Positions 1 through 9,118 of a stretch of 36,478 nucleotides of DNA are shown here, piece after piece. Source of the stretch: Sphaerochaeta sp. (lineage in GTDB: Bacteria > Spirochaetota > Spirochaetia > Sphaerochaetales > Sphaerochaetaceae); contig JAQVVB010000003.1 in assembly GCA_028699215.1 (NCBI GenBank), forward strand, positions 1 to 36,478, read 5' to 3'. Both the position numbers and the translations under genes were made by a program. How positions within the stretch are numbered: position 1 is the first letter of the stretch; every line of letters begins with the position of its first letter. The notes beneath the pieces were generated by a model. It saw only the letters and a program-made list of their open reading frames with translations, was not told where the DNA came from and did not search any database.

Positions 1-985
1 AGGCCTTGGCGGCACTGTCCGCTTGGGCCTTTGTCTGAGCCAGCTTGGGAGGGTCGAGAATCATGACGTCATATTTATTTGCTTCAATCACGCGCATTTG
101 TTCAAAGATGTCACAGCATGTGGTGGTCACTTTATCCCTGCTGTTTTCTGGAATCGCCTTGGCATCCTGATTGATGTGGATGTGTACCAGACTCTGTTTC
201 AAAGCAACTTCGCTGGAGTCGAACAGGTCAACTGATTTTGCACCTGATCGCAAGGCATGAAGGGTGAAGGCTCCTGTGTAGGAACAACCATCAAGAACCA
301 CAGCATTCTTGCAATAAGGTTCTATCGCCTTGCGGTTTTCCCTCTGATCACAATAGAACCCACTTTTCTGGCCTTTTCCCGGGACGATTTCGTACAACAG
401 GTTGTCTTCACGGAAACGAAGCGGATCCAAGCGTTTGCTCGGGGTGAAGTATCCTCCATTCTGATAGAACAACACTGTTTCACTCATATGTTCCACCGAA
501 CAGAACGAGGCATCGGTAGTGACAATGATCATGTCTGGATGAAGAAGTTTATCCAAGGTGGAAACGATGAGATCCTTATGGTGATACGCTGACCTTGCAC
601 TGATGATGATCCTGATCAGGGTGCCGTATACATCTGCAACGAGACCTGGAAGCATGTCTGCTTCTCCGAAGATGATGCGGAAGGTGGTCGTTGAAGTGCT
701 CTTGTCGGCAAAAAAAGAGGCTCGTCTGAGAACACTCTCCTTGATGGTTCTTACCCACCAAGCATCATCTATCCTTTCTTGTTCATTCCAAGAGAGCAAA
801 CGGAGGGGGATATGGCTTTCTTTGTCATACCAACCCCAAGCTATGAACTTGCCTTCTTGTGTTATTGCTTTTGCAACACCAGCTTCCCCCTCGTCGGAGA
901 TGGACTCGATTGCACCGGAAAATACCCATGGGTGATGGCGAAGAAGCTGTTTCTCCTTGCCTTCTTTAATTGTAATGCACTGCAT
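1..985 (-). CDS. rlmI: Class I SAM-dependent 23S rRNA (cytosine-C5) methyltransferase, RlmI-like with N-terminal PUA-like domain; C-terminus truncated by window edge
   Basis: Absent from the ORF track because it runs off the edge. My minus-strand translation from ATG at 985 reads MQCITIKEGKEKQLLRHHPWVFSGAIES...GQKSGFYCDQRENRKAIEPYCKNAVVLDGCSYTGAFTLHALRSGA...DVMILDPPKLAQ, containing the SAM-binding region and DPPKL motif typical of RlmI-type enzymes. Confidence 0.88.
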   Translation of the reverse strand, partial: MQCITIKEGKEKQLLRHHPWVFSGAIESISDEGEAGVAKAITQEGKFIAWGWYDKESHIPLRLLSWNEQERIDDAWWVRTIKESVLRRASFFADKSTSTTTFRIIFGEADMLPGLVADVYGTLIRIIISARSAYHHKDLIVSTLDKLLHPDMIIVTTDASFCSVEHMSETVLFYQNGGYFTPSKRLDPLRFREDNLLYEIVPGKGQKSGFYCDQRENRKAIEPYCKNAVVLDGCSYTGAFTLHALRSGAKSVDLFDSSEVALKQSLVHIHINQDAKAIPENSRDKVTTTCCDIFEQMRVIEANKYDVMILDPPKLAQTKAQADSAAKA

Positions 986-1064
986 AGGTAAACAGTATCT
1001 GAAGCACGCTATTTTGTCAAAACGTTTGTTGACTTGCATTGCCTAGATACCCGATAATGACATT

Positions 1065-1760
1065 ATGCAAGATTCCGCAACCCAAGCGATCCTTTTTGAC
1101 CTCGATGGGACGCTTGTTGATACGATTGAAGATATACGGGTGGCTATGAATGTAGCCTTGGATGCAGAGAAATTAGAACCTCTCACCACAGAGATGACCA
1201 AACAAGTGGTTGGAAGAGGTTTACGTAATGCGCTTATTGCTGCGTGTACACTTCGCTTTCGAGACGTTTCACAAACCAGATTAAACGAACTGTATGAGCT
1301 GATGATGGGCCATTATCGTATGCATTATGCTGATAAAAGTAGAAGCTATGAAGGAATTCCTGCCTTGTTGAAAACCTTGAACGATAGGAACCTACCCATC
1401 GGCATTTTTTCCAATAAGGAGGATGGTCTCACCAAGGCGATTGTTTCGAAGATGTTTCCTTCCATCCAGTTCGTCTGGGTGAGGGGCATGCGTGACGATT
1501 ATCCGCGAAAACCTGACAAATCAGGAGTGTTGCGCTTTATCGGGAAAGTTGGAATTGAGATGCAAAACTTGCTTTATGTCGGTGATTCTGAGGTTGACTA
1601 TCAGACATCTGTGAATGCAGGCTGCCGTCATGTGCTGGTGACGTGGGGCTTTCGGCCAAAAGAAGAGCTTTTAACGATACCAGACGCTCATCTTGTAGAT
1701 TCCGTGAATGAATTGGAGGATGCAATCTATGGCTTACAACGAGAAAGATCTGAGAAATAA
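1065..1760 (+). CDS. HAD-superfamily hydrolase, phosphoglycolate phosphatase-like
   Basis: DLDGTLVDT motif I near the N-terminus, GIFSNKE motif II region, YVGDSEVDYQTSVNAGCRHVLVTWGF motif IV region. Confidence 0.88.
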   Translation: MQDSATQAILFDLDGTLVDTIEDIRVAMNVALDAEKLEPLTTEMTKQVVGRGLRNALIAACTLRFRDVSQTRLNELYELMMGHYRMHYADKSRSYEGIPALLKTLNDRNLPIGIFSNKEDGLTKAIVSKMFPSIQFVWVRGMRDDYPRKPDKSGVLRFIGKVGIEMQNLLYVGDSEVDYQTSVNAGCRHVLVTWGFRPKEELLTIPDAHLVDSVNELEDAIYGLQRERSEK

Positions 1761-3441
1761 GGCTGAAATCTATATTCAAGCTGAACATGAAACCACCTTC
1801 CGAAAAGAAGTTGAAGACGACCTTCTTGCAAAAAACTGGGAGTCCCTCTACGACAGGTTCTATACAAGCTTGGCTTTCGGAACCGCTGGCATGAGAGGTG
1901 TTCTTGGTGGTGGGACCAACCGGATGAACTGCTATATGGTCCGTAAGGTCACCCAGGGGCTGAGCGATTATTTGAGTGAAGAATCCAGCAACCCTTCGGT
2001 GGTCATTGCCTATGACAGCCGAAACTATAGTGAACTTTTTGCCATGGACGCATCTTTGGTCCTTGCTGCCAACGGGGTGTCTGTATTTCTCTATGATACG
2101 TTGCATCCCGTTCCCATGCTCAGTTTTGCAGTCAGATATCTGCAGACCACTGCGGGCATTGTCATAACGGCGAGTCACAACCCATCTAAATACAATGGAT
2201 ATAAAGTATATTGGCGTGATGGGGGGCAGGTGACCCCTCCCCATGATTTCAGCATTGCAGAGCGGGCCAATTCGGTGAAATTCGAGAACATCAAGGAAAT
2301 CACTGAGCAGAGTGCACGGTCAAAGGGCCTTTTGGTTCCCGTTCCCGATAAGGTCGACCAAGCCTATTATCACATGGCGCTTGCAAGCCTGAGACGCCCT
2401 TCCTTGGTTCAGAACAGCCCCATCACGGTTGCCTATACTCCGCTTCATGGTACCGGAAACGTTCCGGTGAGGCATCTGCTGGATCAGGTCGGAATCAGAT
2501 GTGTGGTCGTCCCTGAACAGGAAATGCCTGATGGGAATTTCCCAACCGTTGTTCTTCCCAACCCTGAAAGTGCACAAGCTATGGAAAGAGTCCTCTCCCT
2601 TGCAAAATCGGAGAAAGCAGACATTGTCTTGGGTACTGATCCTGATGCTGACCGTTTGGGCATCGCCATTCCTCTCACCAAGCAGAAGGATACCTATCGT
2701 TTGCTGAGTGGAAACCAGATAGCTACCTTGTTATGCGACTATTTGATCAACACCGCCACAGAACTTGGGTTGAATTCCAAGAAACCTTTGTGTGTAAAAA
2801 GTCTGGTGACTACTGATTTGGTGAAGAGAATAACTGAAGCCCATGGGGGCACCTGCAAGGATGTGCTTACTGGATTCAAGTATATCGCAGAACAGATTGC
2901 CGACTTGGAAGGAGAGAGGGGAGAACTTGAGTATTTTCTCTTCGGTTGTGAAGAAAGCTATGGGTATCTTACCGTTCCACAGGTTCGCGATAAAGACGCG
3001 GTAAGCTCTGCTCTCGCAGCAGTGGAGATGATGTGTTACTATGCTGAACAAGGACTTACACTCCAAGAACGTCTTGATGCAATCTATCAGGAGTATGGAT
3101 ATAGCACAGAAGCTGTATTTTCTCGTGACTACGAGGGAGCCGCAGGTAAAGAAAAAATGGCTTCGATCATGGCGAACCTGCGTAACTTGAAACAGGGCGA
3201 TCAACTTGGGGGAAAAGTCATAGCTTCCATCAGTGATTTGCTTTCAGGCAAGGAAACTGGATTTCCTTCTTCTGATGTATTGATTTTGTATTTTGAGACT
3301 GGCGAAAAGTTGGTGGTTCGTCCTAGTGGAACTGAACCAAAAATCAAATACTATCTCTTTGTTACTGCGCAGAAAGGGGGTAGGAAAGAGTTGGAAGAAA
3401 AGCTTCCAGATCTTATTGAATCATTCAAGGTGGCTTTATAA
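1729..3441 (+). CDS. Phospho-sugar mutase (alpha-phosphoglucomutase/phosphomannomutase family)
   Basis: TASHNPSKYNGYKVYW active-site loop, GTDPDADRLG metal-binding loop, VRPSGTEPKIKYY phosphate-binding loop. Start chosen at MAYNEKDLRN, with GGAGG about 8 nt upstream; the tracked ORF begins at 1708. Confidence 0.92.
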   Translation: MAYNEKDLRNKAEIYIQAEHETTFRKEVEDDLLAKNWESLYDRFYTSLAFGTAGMRGVLGGGTNRMNCYMVRKVTQGLSDYLSEESSNPSVVIAYDSRNYSELFAMDASLVLAANGVSVFLYDTLHPVPMLSFAVRYLQTTAGIVITASHNPSKYNGYKVYWRDGGQVTPPHDFSIAERANSVKFENIKEITEQSARSKGLLVPVPDKVDQAYYHMALASLRRPSLVQNSPITVAYTPLHGTGNVPVRHLLDQVGIRCVVVPEQEMPDGNFPTVVLPNPESAQAMERVLSLAKSEKADIVLGTDPDADRLGIAIPLTKQKDTYRLLSGNQIATLLCDYLINTATELGLNSKKPLCVKSLVTTDLVKRITEAHGGTCKDVLTGFKYIAEQIADLEGERGELEYFLFGCEESYGYLTVPQVRDKDAVSSALAAVEMMCYYAEQGLTLQERLDAIYQEYGYSTEAVFSRDYEGAAGKEKMASIMANLRNLKQGDQLGGKVIASISDLLSGKETGFPSSDVLILYFETGEKLVVRPSGTEPKIKYYLFVTAQKGGRKELEEKLPDLIESFKVAL

Positions 3442-4221
3442 ATGATTACCTGTTATGCATTGCTTAGAAAGGGTGAAAGAAACCTGTATCTCAGTCCATA
3501 TCTCCAGACTGAAAAAACCTCGCTTTGGGATCCAGAAGAAGCTGTTGTTTTGAAAAGCAGTGGTATGCTGACCAAATCTCAGAAAGATGAGGCTTCGTAT
3601 GCCCTGTATGCTGCAATAGACTTTTCAGTGGACCGTTGGATCCAAGACAAGCAATATGTTCCTCGCTTGTTGGTTTCCTCTTTGGTTTTCATGGTCGTCT
3701 ATTTCTTCATGTCATTGGTCATCAGAGATCCCATACCTATGGTTGATGAACTGCTCATCAGTTCTGGACTGACCATCTTCAGTTGGATTGCCCTTGCTAA
3801 GCGCGATACACGTTCTTCTTTGGCCATCAAACGCCGGTATGAATTGAAAGCTTCTGCAGGCAGTCCTGATTTTTTGCAGGACGAAGGACTTTTTGCCTTG
3901 GAATCCTATCTTGAAGACTCATCTCAGCTTGATAGGCTTGACCTTTGCAATTCGCTTTGTCTTTCCTCAAAGGATCCTCTTGCACCACTTTCGTATGAAC
4001 AGGCACCACCATGGGTGGAAGAAGTGTTGCTTTTACTGGAACTTCATATGAAGGTCAATCAAAAATTTCTCTATCGTTATTATAAAAAAGTTTGCTCTCT
4101 TCGTGAAGGAAAGCGGGCAAGTTCCAAGCTGTCGGCCCGATTGTTCCACCTCTCCATGCAACAAAAACTTGATATTCCCCAGTTATCTCTTTGTGTGGCA
4201 TTACGTGAACAGATGAGCTGA
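3442..4221 (+). CDS. Hypothetical protein with two predicted transmembrane segments
   Basis: Long ORF abutting the upstream stop codon; hydrophobic segments LLVSSLVFMVVYFFMSLVI and LLISSGLTIFSWIALA. No family recognised. Confidence 0.7.
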   Translation: MITCYALLRKGERNLYLSPYLQTEKTSLWDPEEAVVLKSSGMLTKSQKDEASYALYAAIDFSVDRWIQDKQYVPRLLVSSLVFMVVYFFMSLVIRDPIPMVDELLISSGLTIFSWIALAKRDTRSSLAIKRRYELKASAGSPDFLQDEGLFALESYLEDSSQLDRLDLCNSLCLSSKDPLAPLSYEQAPPWVEEVLLLLELHMKVNQKFLYRYYKKVCSLREGKRASSKLSARLFHLSMQQKLDIPQLSLCVALREQMS

Positions 4222-4253
4222 AGCAATTTGATACACTAATCTTCTCACTCTAT

Positions 4254-5687
4254 ATGCGGGGTTCATGGTACGTACGTTTTGGGATCATCACTGTGGTCCC
4301 TGTATTTTTTTATACCGCCACCGGCGCTTCCTTTCTCTTGGACTTTCCGATTTTCTTTGTTTTAGGAGAGTTCTTTCTCGCTTTCCTCTGGTTTCAGATA
4401 TGTCCTCATCTCAAAAAAACCATTCTTATACTCAGTACTGCACTCGTTCTCTTTTATATGGTTTTTAGTTGGGCAAGCCAGAACAACCGTGTGGGGTTTG
4501 CCTTTGCACAAGATCGGATTGTTTCTTTGGGTGGCAAATTGGTCGAGGATTCCCTTCTCAGCAGAAGTGGTTACCAATTGCTTAGGGTCTCTCTTGTTGA
4601 TTGCGCTACGAATGATGGAGCTGCAGGGAGCGCCAAAGGGGTGGTTTCCCTGCTTAGTGAAGTAGGTGAGGTGCTTGTAAGTGGAAGCAGCATAGTATGT
4701 AGTGGTTCGTTTTCTGACGACGGCACGCTATTTTTTGCTGAGAAACTTCAAGTAACCGACATCCCTGCTTTTGCTCTGTTGCGAAGACGGGTACTTCACC
4801 ATTTGGAACTCCGATTCCATGCAATATTCCCTCATGAAGAGAGTAGGGCTCTTGCAATGATGCTACTCTTGGGAAGAAGCAGCGATGATGCTTTTTCTTT
4901 GAAGGATTTGAGTCTTTCCAGTGGGTGTGCTCATATTCTCGCGCTTTCTGGGATGCATCTCCAATTTTTCCTATCTCTTTCCAGTATCGTCTGCATGCAT
5001 CTTTTTTCCAAGCGTAAGGGAAGGTATATCGCTTTGGTTGTTCCCTTGCTGTTTGTCTTGCTTGCCGGTCCCAAACCATCCCTTGTCCGGGCGATGGGGA
5101 TGTACCTTTGCTCACTGTTTTTATGGAAAGGGTCGTCACACTCATACTATGCCTATGCTTGTACTGCATTAGTGCAGACATTGCTTTTCCCTGAAAGTCT
5201 TTCAAGTGCAGGGTGTCTGTTCAGTTATGCTGCCTATGGAGGCTTGCTGTGTGCCAATTTCATAAACCTATATCGGCCGAAAAGTATCAATGCACTGTTT
5301 GTATCGCTGTTTGCAGTGCTGTTTACCGCGCCGGCTTCTCTTCTCATGACAGGAACCTGGCAAATAGCAGGCATATTCATAGCTCCATTGGCTTCACTGC
5401 TTATATTCTGGGCGATGGCTCTTTCCTTGCTTGCCCTCTTGTTTGGCTCGACCTTTGCCATTGGGGTCGAATTGCTTTATCATGTGTTATTGAGCATACT
5501 GGAAATCGGCTCTCGTTGTTTTGGGGGTGGGTTCTCTTGGACTGGCTACTTGGTCTATCTGCTTGTTGTGTTGACCTGTCTTGCAACTATTGGATATGCT
5601 GAACGCGTTTTGCATAGAAGAAGGAGAAACTCTTATGAGTTGGAAGTTCGCGTACGATTCACCGACAGCAATAACCAAACTGCTTGA
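4254..5687 (+). CDS. comEC: ComEC/Rec2-family competence/membrane protein
   Basis: Polytopic protein with GCAHILALSGMHLQFFLSL, matching the ComEC/Rec2 HLLAISGLH-type signature, and an N-terminal OB-like region. Start codon uncertain. Confidence 0.85.
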   Translation: MRGSWYVRFGIITVVPVFFYTATGASFLLDFPIFFVLGEFFLAFLWFQICPHLKKTILILSTALVLFYMVFSWASQNNRVGFAFAQDRIVSLGGKLVEDSLLSRSGYQLLRVSLVDCATNDGAAGSAKGVVSLLSEVGEVLVSGSSIVCSGSFSDDGTLFFAEKLQVTDIPAFALLRRRVLHHLELRFHAIFPHEESRALAMMLLLGRSSDDAFSLKDLSLSSGCAHILALSGMHLQFFLSLSSIVCMHLFSKRKGRYIALVVPLLFVLLAGPKPSLVRAMGMYLCSLFLWKGSSHSYYAYACTALVQTLLFPESLSSAGCLFSYAAYGGLLCANFINLYRPKSINALFVSLFAVLFTAPASLLMTGTWQIAGIFIAPLASLLIFWAMALSLLALLFGSTFAIGVELLYHVLLSILEIGSRCFGGGFSWTGYLVYLLVVLTCLATIGYAERVLHRRRRNSYELEVRVRFTDSNNQTA

Positions 5688-6528
5688 GGTACATGGTTTG
5701 TCGATGAGCAAGAAGTTCGGCCAGAACTTTCTCTTATCCAGACAAGTCAGAGAGCATATTGTTGATGAAATGAAGATTGATGATTCCATGAAGGTATGGG
5801 AAATCGGTCCCGGCATTGGTTCATTGACCGCCCATCTTTTGGAAGCAGGTTGTATGGTTACTGCCTTTGAAATCGACCATGGATTCTGTAGGATTCTTTC
5901 CGATGAAGCCTTTGGGGATGATGAGAACTTTCGTCTCATTGAAGGGGACGCATTGAAAACCTGGGAGAAGCTCTTCAAAGTGGAAGGGACTCCTGATAGG
6001 ATTTGCGGCAACCTCCCGTATAATGTAGGTTCTGTTTGTATCGCCAAGCTGATCGAAGGCAAATGTCTTCCCCAAAAAATGGTATACACGCTTCAAAAAG
6101 AGGTTGCAGATAGACTTTGTGCACAACCTGGTGACAAGGAATGGTCTTCCTTCACGTTGCTTGCCCAGATGGATTATGTGGTTAAATCAGCTTTTTCTAT
6201 AAATAGTGGTGCTTTTTACCCGGTTCCCAACGTGACCAGCAGTGTCATCACCATGGACAAAAGGGAAAAACCCTTGGTGGATCCATCTCTTCGGGATTTG
6301 TTTCTGATGGTGATCAGAGACCTGTTTGCCCAGAGAAGAAAGACGGTGAAAAACAATCTTCTCAGTGGAAAAACTGGGGCGATCATTGGAAAACTAGGGG
6401 TTGATGATGTACTGGAATCCAGTGGAGTCTTGCCTGGCAAACGTGCCGAGCAACTTGATTGGGCACAGTTCATCGCCATCAGTGAAGCTATTTCCAACTA
6501 TCGAGCCAAGAACCTTTCAGATAACTGA
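5635..6528 (+). CDS. rsmA: 16S rRNA (adenine1518-N6/adenine1519-N6)-dimethyltransferase
   Basis: KKFGQNFLLSRQVREHIVD, VWEIGPGIGSLTAHLLEAG, ICGNLPYNVGS motifs. Start at MSWKF, preceded by an AAGGAG SD-like sequence; overlaps the end of comEC by 53 nt. Confidence 0.93.
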   Translation: MSWKFAYDSPTAITKLLEVHGLSMSKKFGQNFLLSRQVREHIVDEMKIDDSMKVWEIGPGIGSLTAHLLEAGCMVTAFEIDHGFCRILSDEAFGDDENFRLIEGDALKTWEKLFKVEGTPDRICGNLPYNVGSVCIAKLIEGKCLPQKMVYTLQKEVADRLCAQPGDKEWSSFTLLAQMDYVVKSAFSINSGAFYPVPNVTSSVITMDKREKPLVDPSLRDLFLMVIRDLFAQRRKTVKNNLLSGKTGAIIGKLGVDDVLESSGVLPGKRAEQLDWAQFIAISEAISNYRAKNLSDN

Positions 6529-7876
6529 ACAAGCAGATGATGCCTCTGAGCATCAAATCGCTCATCATTGCAATCCACACTCCCTGCAACCCAAGATTTG
6601 TCGTATGAAGCAGAATCCAAGCCAAAGGGAGGCGGAGAAGCCACATCCCTGCCAAAGAAATAAGGAAGGGGCCTTTCGTATGTCCAGAGCCTCTCATGAC
6701 CCCGAATACCAACATGGAAAGTCCAAATGCCGGTTCAGCGAACGCTTCGATTCGCAGTACTTTGGTTCCGATGAGAATCACTTGCGCATCTTGGGTGAAA
6801 AAGCCCATCAACTGAGGGGCGAAGACATAGAGGATCACTCCCATGAAACTCATAAGCAACGTACCGAGTATGGTGCAGCTGTCTGCATAGCGTTTAGCCA
6901 ATGCTTTGTCTTCATGTCCTAAGGATTGGGCTACCAAGGTTGTTGCCGCAGTTGAAAAACCCGAAGGAGGAAGATAGGTGATGGATTCTGCAGTATTGGC
7001 CAGGTAATGGGCGGCGAGGGCTGTCGTTCCCAGGGTGCTCACCATTTTGGTGAAGAAAATCTGTCCAAAGGATAGCGTTGAACGCTCTAGTGCTACAGGA
7101 ATACCCAGACGCATTGCTTGGTTTTGGATCTGTCTGTCGAACCTCCAGTTTCCTTGCAAGGTGATATGGATGGAATTGTGTCCCTTGAAGAGTGACAACA
7201 GCAACAAGATGGCGGTAAGGCTGCAGGAGATGCTTGTCGCAATGGCAGCTCCTTTCACCCCGAGTCCCAAAGCGGGGAGCGTGAAGGAACCTAGTTTCAC
7301 GATGGGGAAAATGAAAAAGAGGTTCAGCAGTATGTTTGCCAGGTTGTTGAAACCATTGAGATAGAGAGGAGTCTTGGAATCCCCACTGCAACGAAACAGG
7401 GTGCTGATGGTGATCATCATCAAATTCGGCATATACCCCAGTGCAATGTAGGTCATGTACTCTGTGGATAAGGTTCGTACCGTCGCTTCTGCACCAATCC
7501 AATAAGGTAGGTATCGTGCGATGATGGTGAAAAGAAAGGTAAGAAGTAAGCCATACACCACAGCTGATCCCAAGGCTTGTCTGATGACGAGTTGCGAGCG
7601 GTCTCTCTTTCCCGCCCCTAGGTTTCTTGCCATTAAAACCGAGAAACCGATGGCGATGGCATTCATCCAACCATTCACCAGGTAGATGGTGGAGTTCGTC
7701 ACCGATATTGCAGCAGTTGCTTCAGCTCCCAAAGATCCGACCATGGCCGAGTCGACATACGTTACGGTCACCTGGAGGATTTGTTCTAAAATGGTAGGCC
7801 ATGCCAAAGCCCAGATGATATGTCTTGTTGGAATTGAAGTATCCAACAAATTGAGGGGAGTCTTCATTGCTGACAT
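6488..7876 (-). CDS. MATE-family efflux transporter
   Basis: Twelve-helix-like ORF; WPTILEQILQVTVTYVDSAMVGSLGAEATAAISV is typical of MATE proteins. Start at MSAMKTPLN, preceded by AAGGA. Confidence 0.9.
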   Translation of the reverse strand: MSAMKTPLNLLDTSIPTRHIIWALAWPTILEQILQVTVTYVDSAMVGSLGAEATAAISVTNSTIYLVNGWMNAIAIGFSVLMARNLGAGKRDRSQLVIRQALGSAVVYGLLLTFLFTIIARYLPYWIGAEATVRTLSTEYMTYIALGYMPNLMMITISTLFRCSGDSKTPLYLNGFNNLANILLNLFFIFPIVKLGSFTLPALGLGVKGAAIATSISCSLTAILLLLSLFKGHNSIHITLQGNWRFDRQIQNQAMRLGIPVALERSTLSFGQIFFTKMVSTLGTTALAAHYLANTAESITYLPPSGFSTAATTLVAQSLGHEDKALAKRYADSCTILGTLLMSFMGVILYVFAPQLMGFFTQDAQVILIGTKVLRIEAFAEPAFGLSMLVFGVMRGSGHTKGPFLISLAGMWLLRLPLAWILLHTTNLGLQGVWIAMMSDLMLRGIICLFSYLKGSWLDSWK

Positions 7877-7920
7877 GCACGTTGTTTCCTTGAAAATTGA
7901 GACTGAATGGGGCAAGACAA

Positions 7921-7953
7921 GAGAAAAACGGGACCGCACGCGGCCCCGTTGGG
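7921..7953 (-). terminator. Rho-independent terminator of pta
   Basis: Minus strand AACGGGGCCGC-GT-GCGGTCCCGTT followed by TTTCTCTTGTCTT; the one non-Watson-Crick pair is G:U only in the minus-strand RNA. Confidence 0.8.
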
Positions 7954-7974
7954 TAATGAAAATCGAGAAGAGAA

Positions 7975-8976
7975 CTACATGGAAGCTGATTGCGCGAGGG
8001 TGATGGATGAGGTGACGACAATATCGTCGACTGAACAGCCTCGGGAGAGATCACTGACAGGTTTTGCAAATCCCTGGAGGATAGGTCCATACGCTTCAGC
8101 TCCAGCAAGTCTCTGTACCAACTTGTATCCAATGTTTCCAGCCTGGAGGTCGGGGAAAATGAGGGTGTTGGCTTGACCGGCTACAGGTGAACCGGCTGCC
8201 TTGCTCTTTGCAACGCTGCCAATGATGGCGGCATCAAGTTGCAATTCACCATCTACGCAAAGATCAGGCAGTTTTTGCTGGATGAGTTTGGTGGCATTGA
8301 CCACTTTATCAACCAAATCGCCCTTGGCAGACCCCTTGGAAGAGTAAGAGAGCATCGCTACCTTTGGCTCTGCACCGAGGAATGTCTTGCAAGAGAGTGC
8401 TGATGCTTCAGCAATCTCAGCTAATTGTTCTGCGGTTGGGTTGGGGATAGTGGCACAGTCGGCGAAAATGAACGATCCATTGGCGCCAAGATCCGTCTTG
8501 TCGGTGGCCATTACAAAGCAAGAGGAAGCATACTTGATGCCGGGCTTGCACTTGATGATGTTGAAAGCAGCAAGCAGTACATTACCGGTGGTGTTTTCAG
8601 CTCCTGCTACCATGGCATCGGCTTTGTTGAGGTGGACCATCATGGCTCCCCATCGCAAAGGCTCGATGATGCTGTCAAAGGCTTCTTCTTCACTCATGCC
8701 CTTGTGCTTGCGCAATTCGTAATACTCATGGGCGAATGCTTTTCTGTCGGCATTCGTAGTGGGGTCTTCGACAATGATGCCCTCGAGGGAAACGTTGATT
8801 GAGGCTGCTGCTGCTGATACAGCATCATTCGGGCCTACCAAGGTAACGGTTTTGGCAATTTTCTCATCAATAATCTTACGTGCTGCCTGGATGGTCCTTA
8901 ATTCGGTTCCTTCTGCAAGCACGAGATTTTTGTTGGCCGCAATAGCTTGGGCCTTCATTTTTTCTGCAAACGTCAT
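7975..8976 (-). CDS. pta: Phosphate acetyltransferase
   Basis: VDGELQLDAAI, GSPVAGQANTLIFPDLQAGNIGYKLVQRLAGAEAYGPILQGFAKPVSDLSRGCSVDDIV are Pta signatures. Start at MTFAEKMK with AAGGAG SD. Confidence 0.95.
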   Translation of the reverse strand: MTFAEKMKAQAIAANKNLVLAEGTELRTIQAARKIIDEKIAKTVTLVGPNDAVSAAAASINVSLEGIIVEDPTTNADRKAFAHEYYELRKHKGMSEEEAFDSIIEPLRWGAMMVHLNKADAMVAGAENTTGNVLLAAFNIIKCKPGIKYASSCFVMATDKTDLGANGSFIFADCATIPNPTAEQLAEIAEASALSCKTFLGAEPKVAMLSYSSKGSAKGDLVDKVVNATKLIQQKLPDLCVDGELQLDAAIIGSVAKSKAAGSPVAGQANTLIFPDLQAGNIGYKLVQRLAGAEAYGPILQGFAKPVSDLSRGCSVDDIVVTSSITLAQSASM

Positions 8977-9118
8977 GGTTCTGCTCCTTGACTGGAAATG
9001 GTTTTTTTCCCTCATAGGATACCACGATTGCACATCTTGGGAAAGTAGAAGGGAAAAGAGAAAAACCGATGCCTAATCACTCTATATTTGTAGGGTTGGG
9101 TATGATATCTTCACATCC

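Noticed and set aside
23-991. Plus-strand ORFs at 23-235, 257-592, 603-935 and 779-991
   Set aside because: All antisense to the rlmI-like gene, whose conserved motifs fix the coding strand.
1537-2244. 235-aa minus-strand ORF
   Set aside because: Antisense to the HAD and phosphosugar mutase genes; composition and lack of motifs indicate a shadow ORF.
4654-5205. 183-aa minus-strand ORF
   Set aside because: Antisense to comEC; no start signals or family similarity.
6912-7670. 252-aa minus-strand ORF rich in His, Arg and Trp
   Set aside because: Alternative frame of the MATE gene; composition is unlike a real protein.
9082-9118. MFS gene as another leaderless transcript (TATCTT then 7 nt before ATG 9119)
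   Set aside because: No acceptable -35 at 16-18 bp and a competing TATGAT; too weak to add to the leaderless list.
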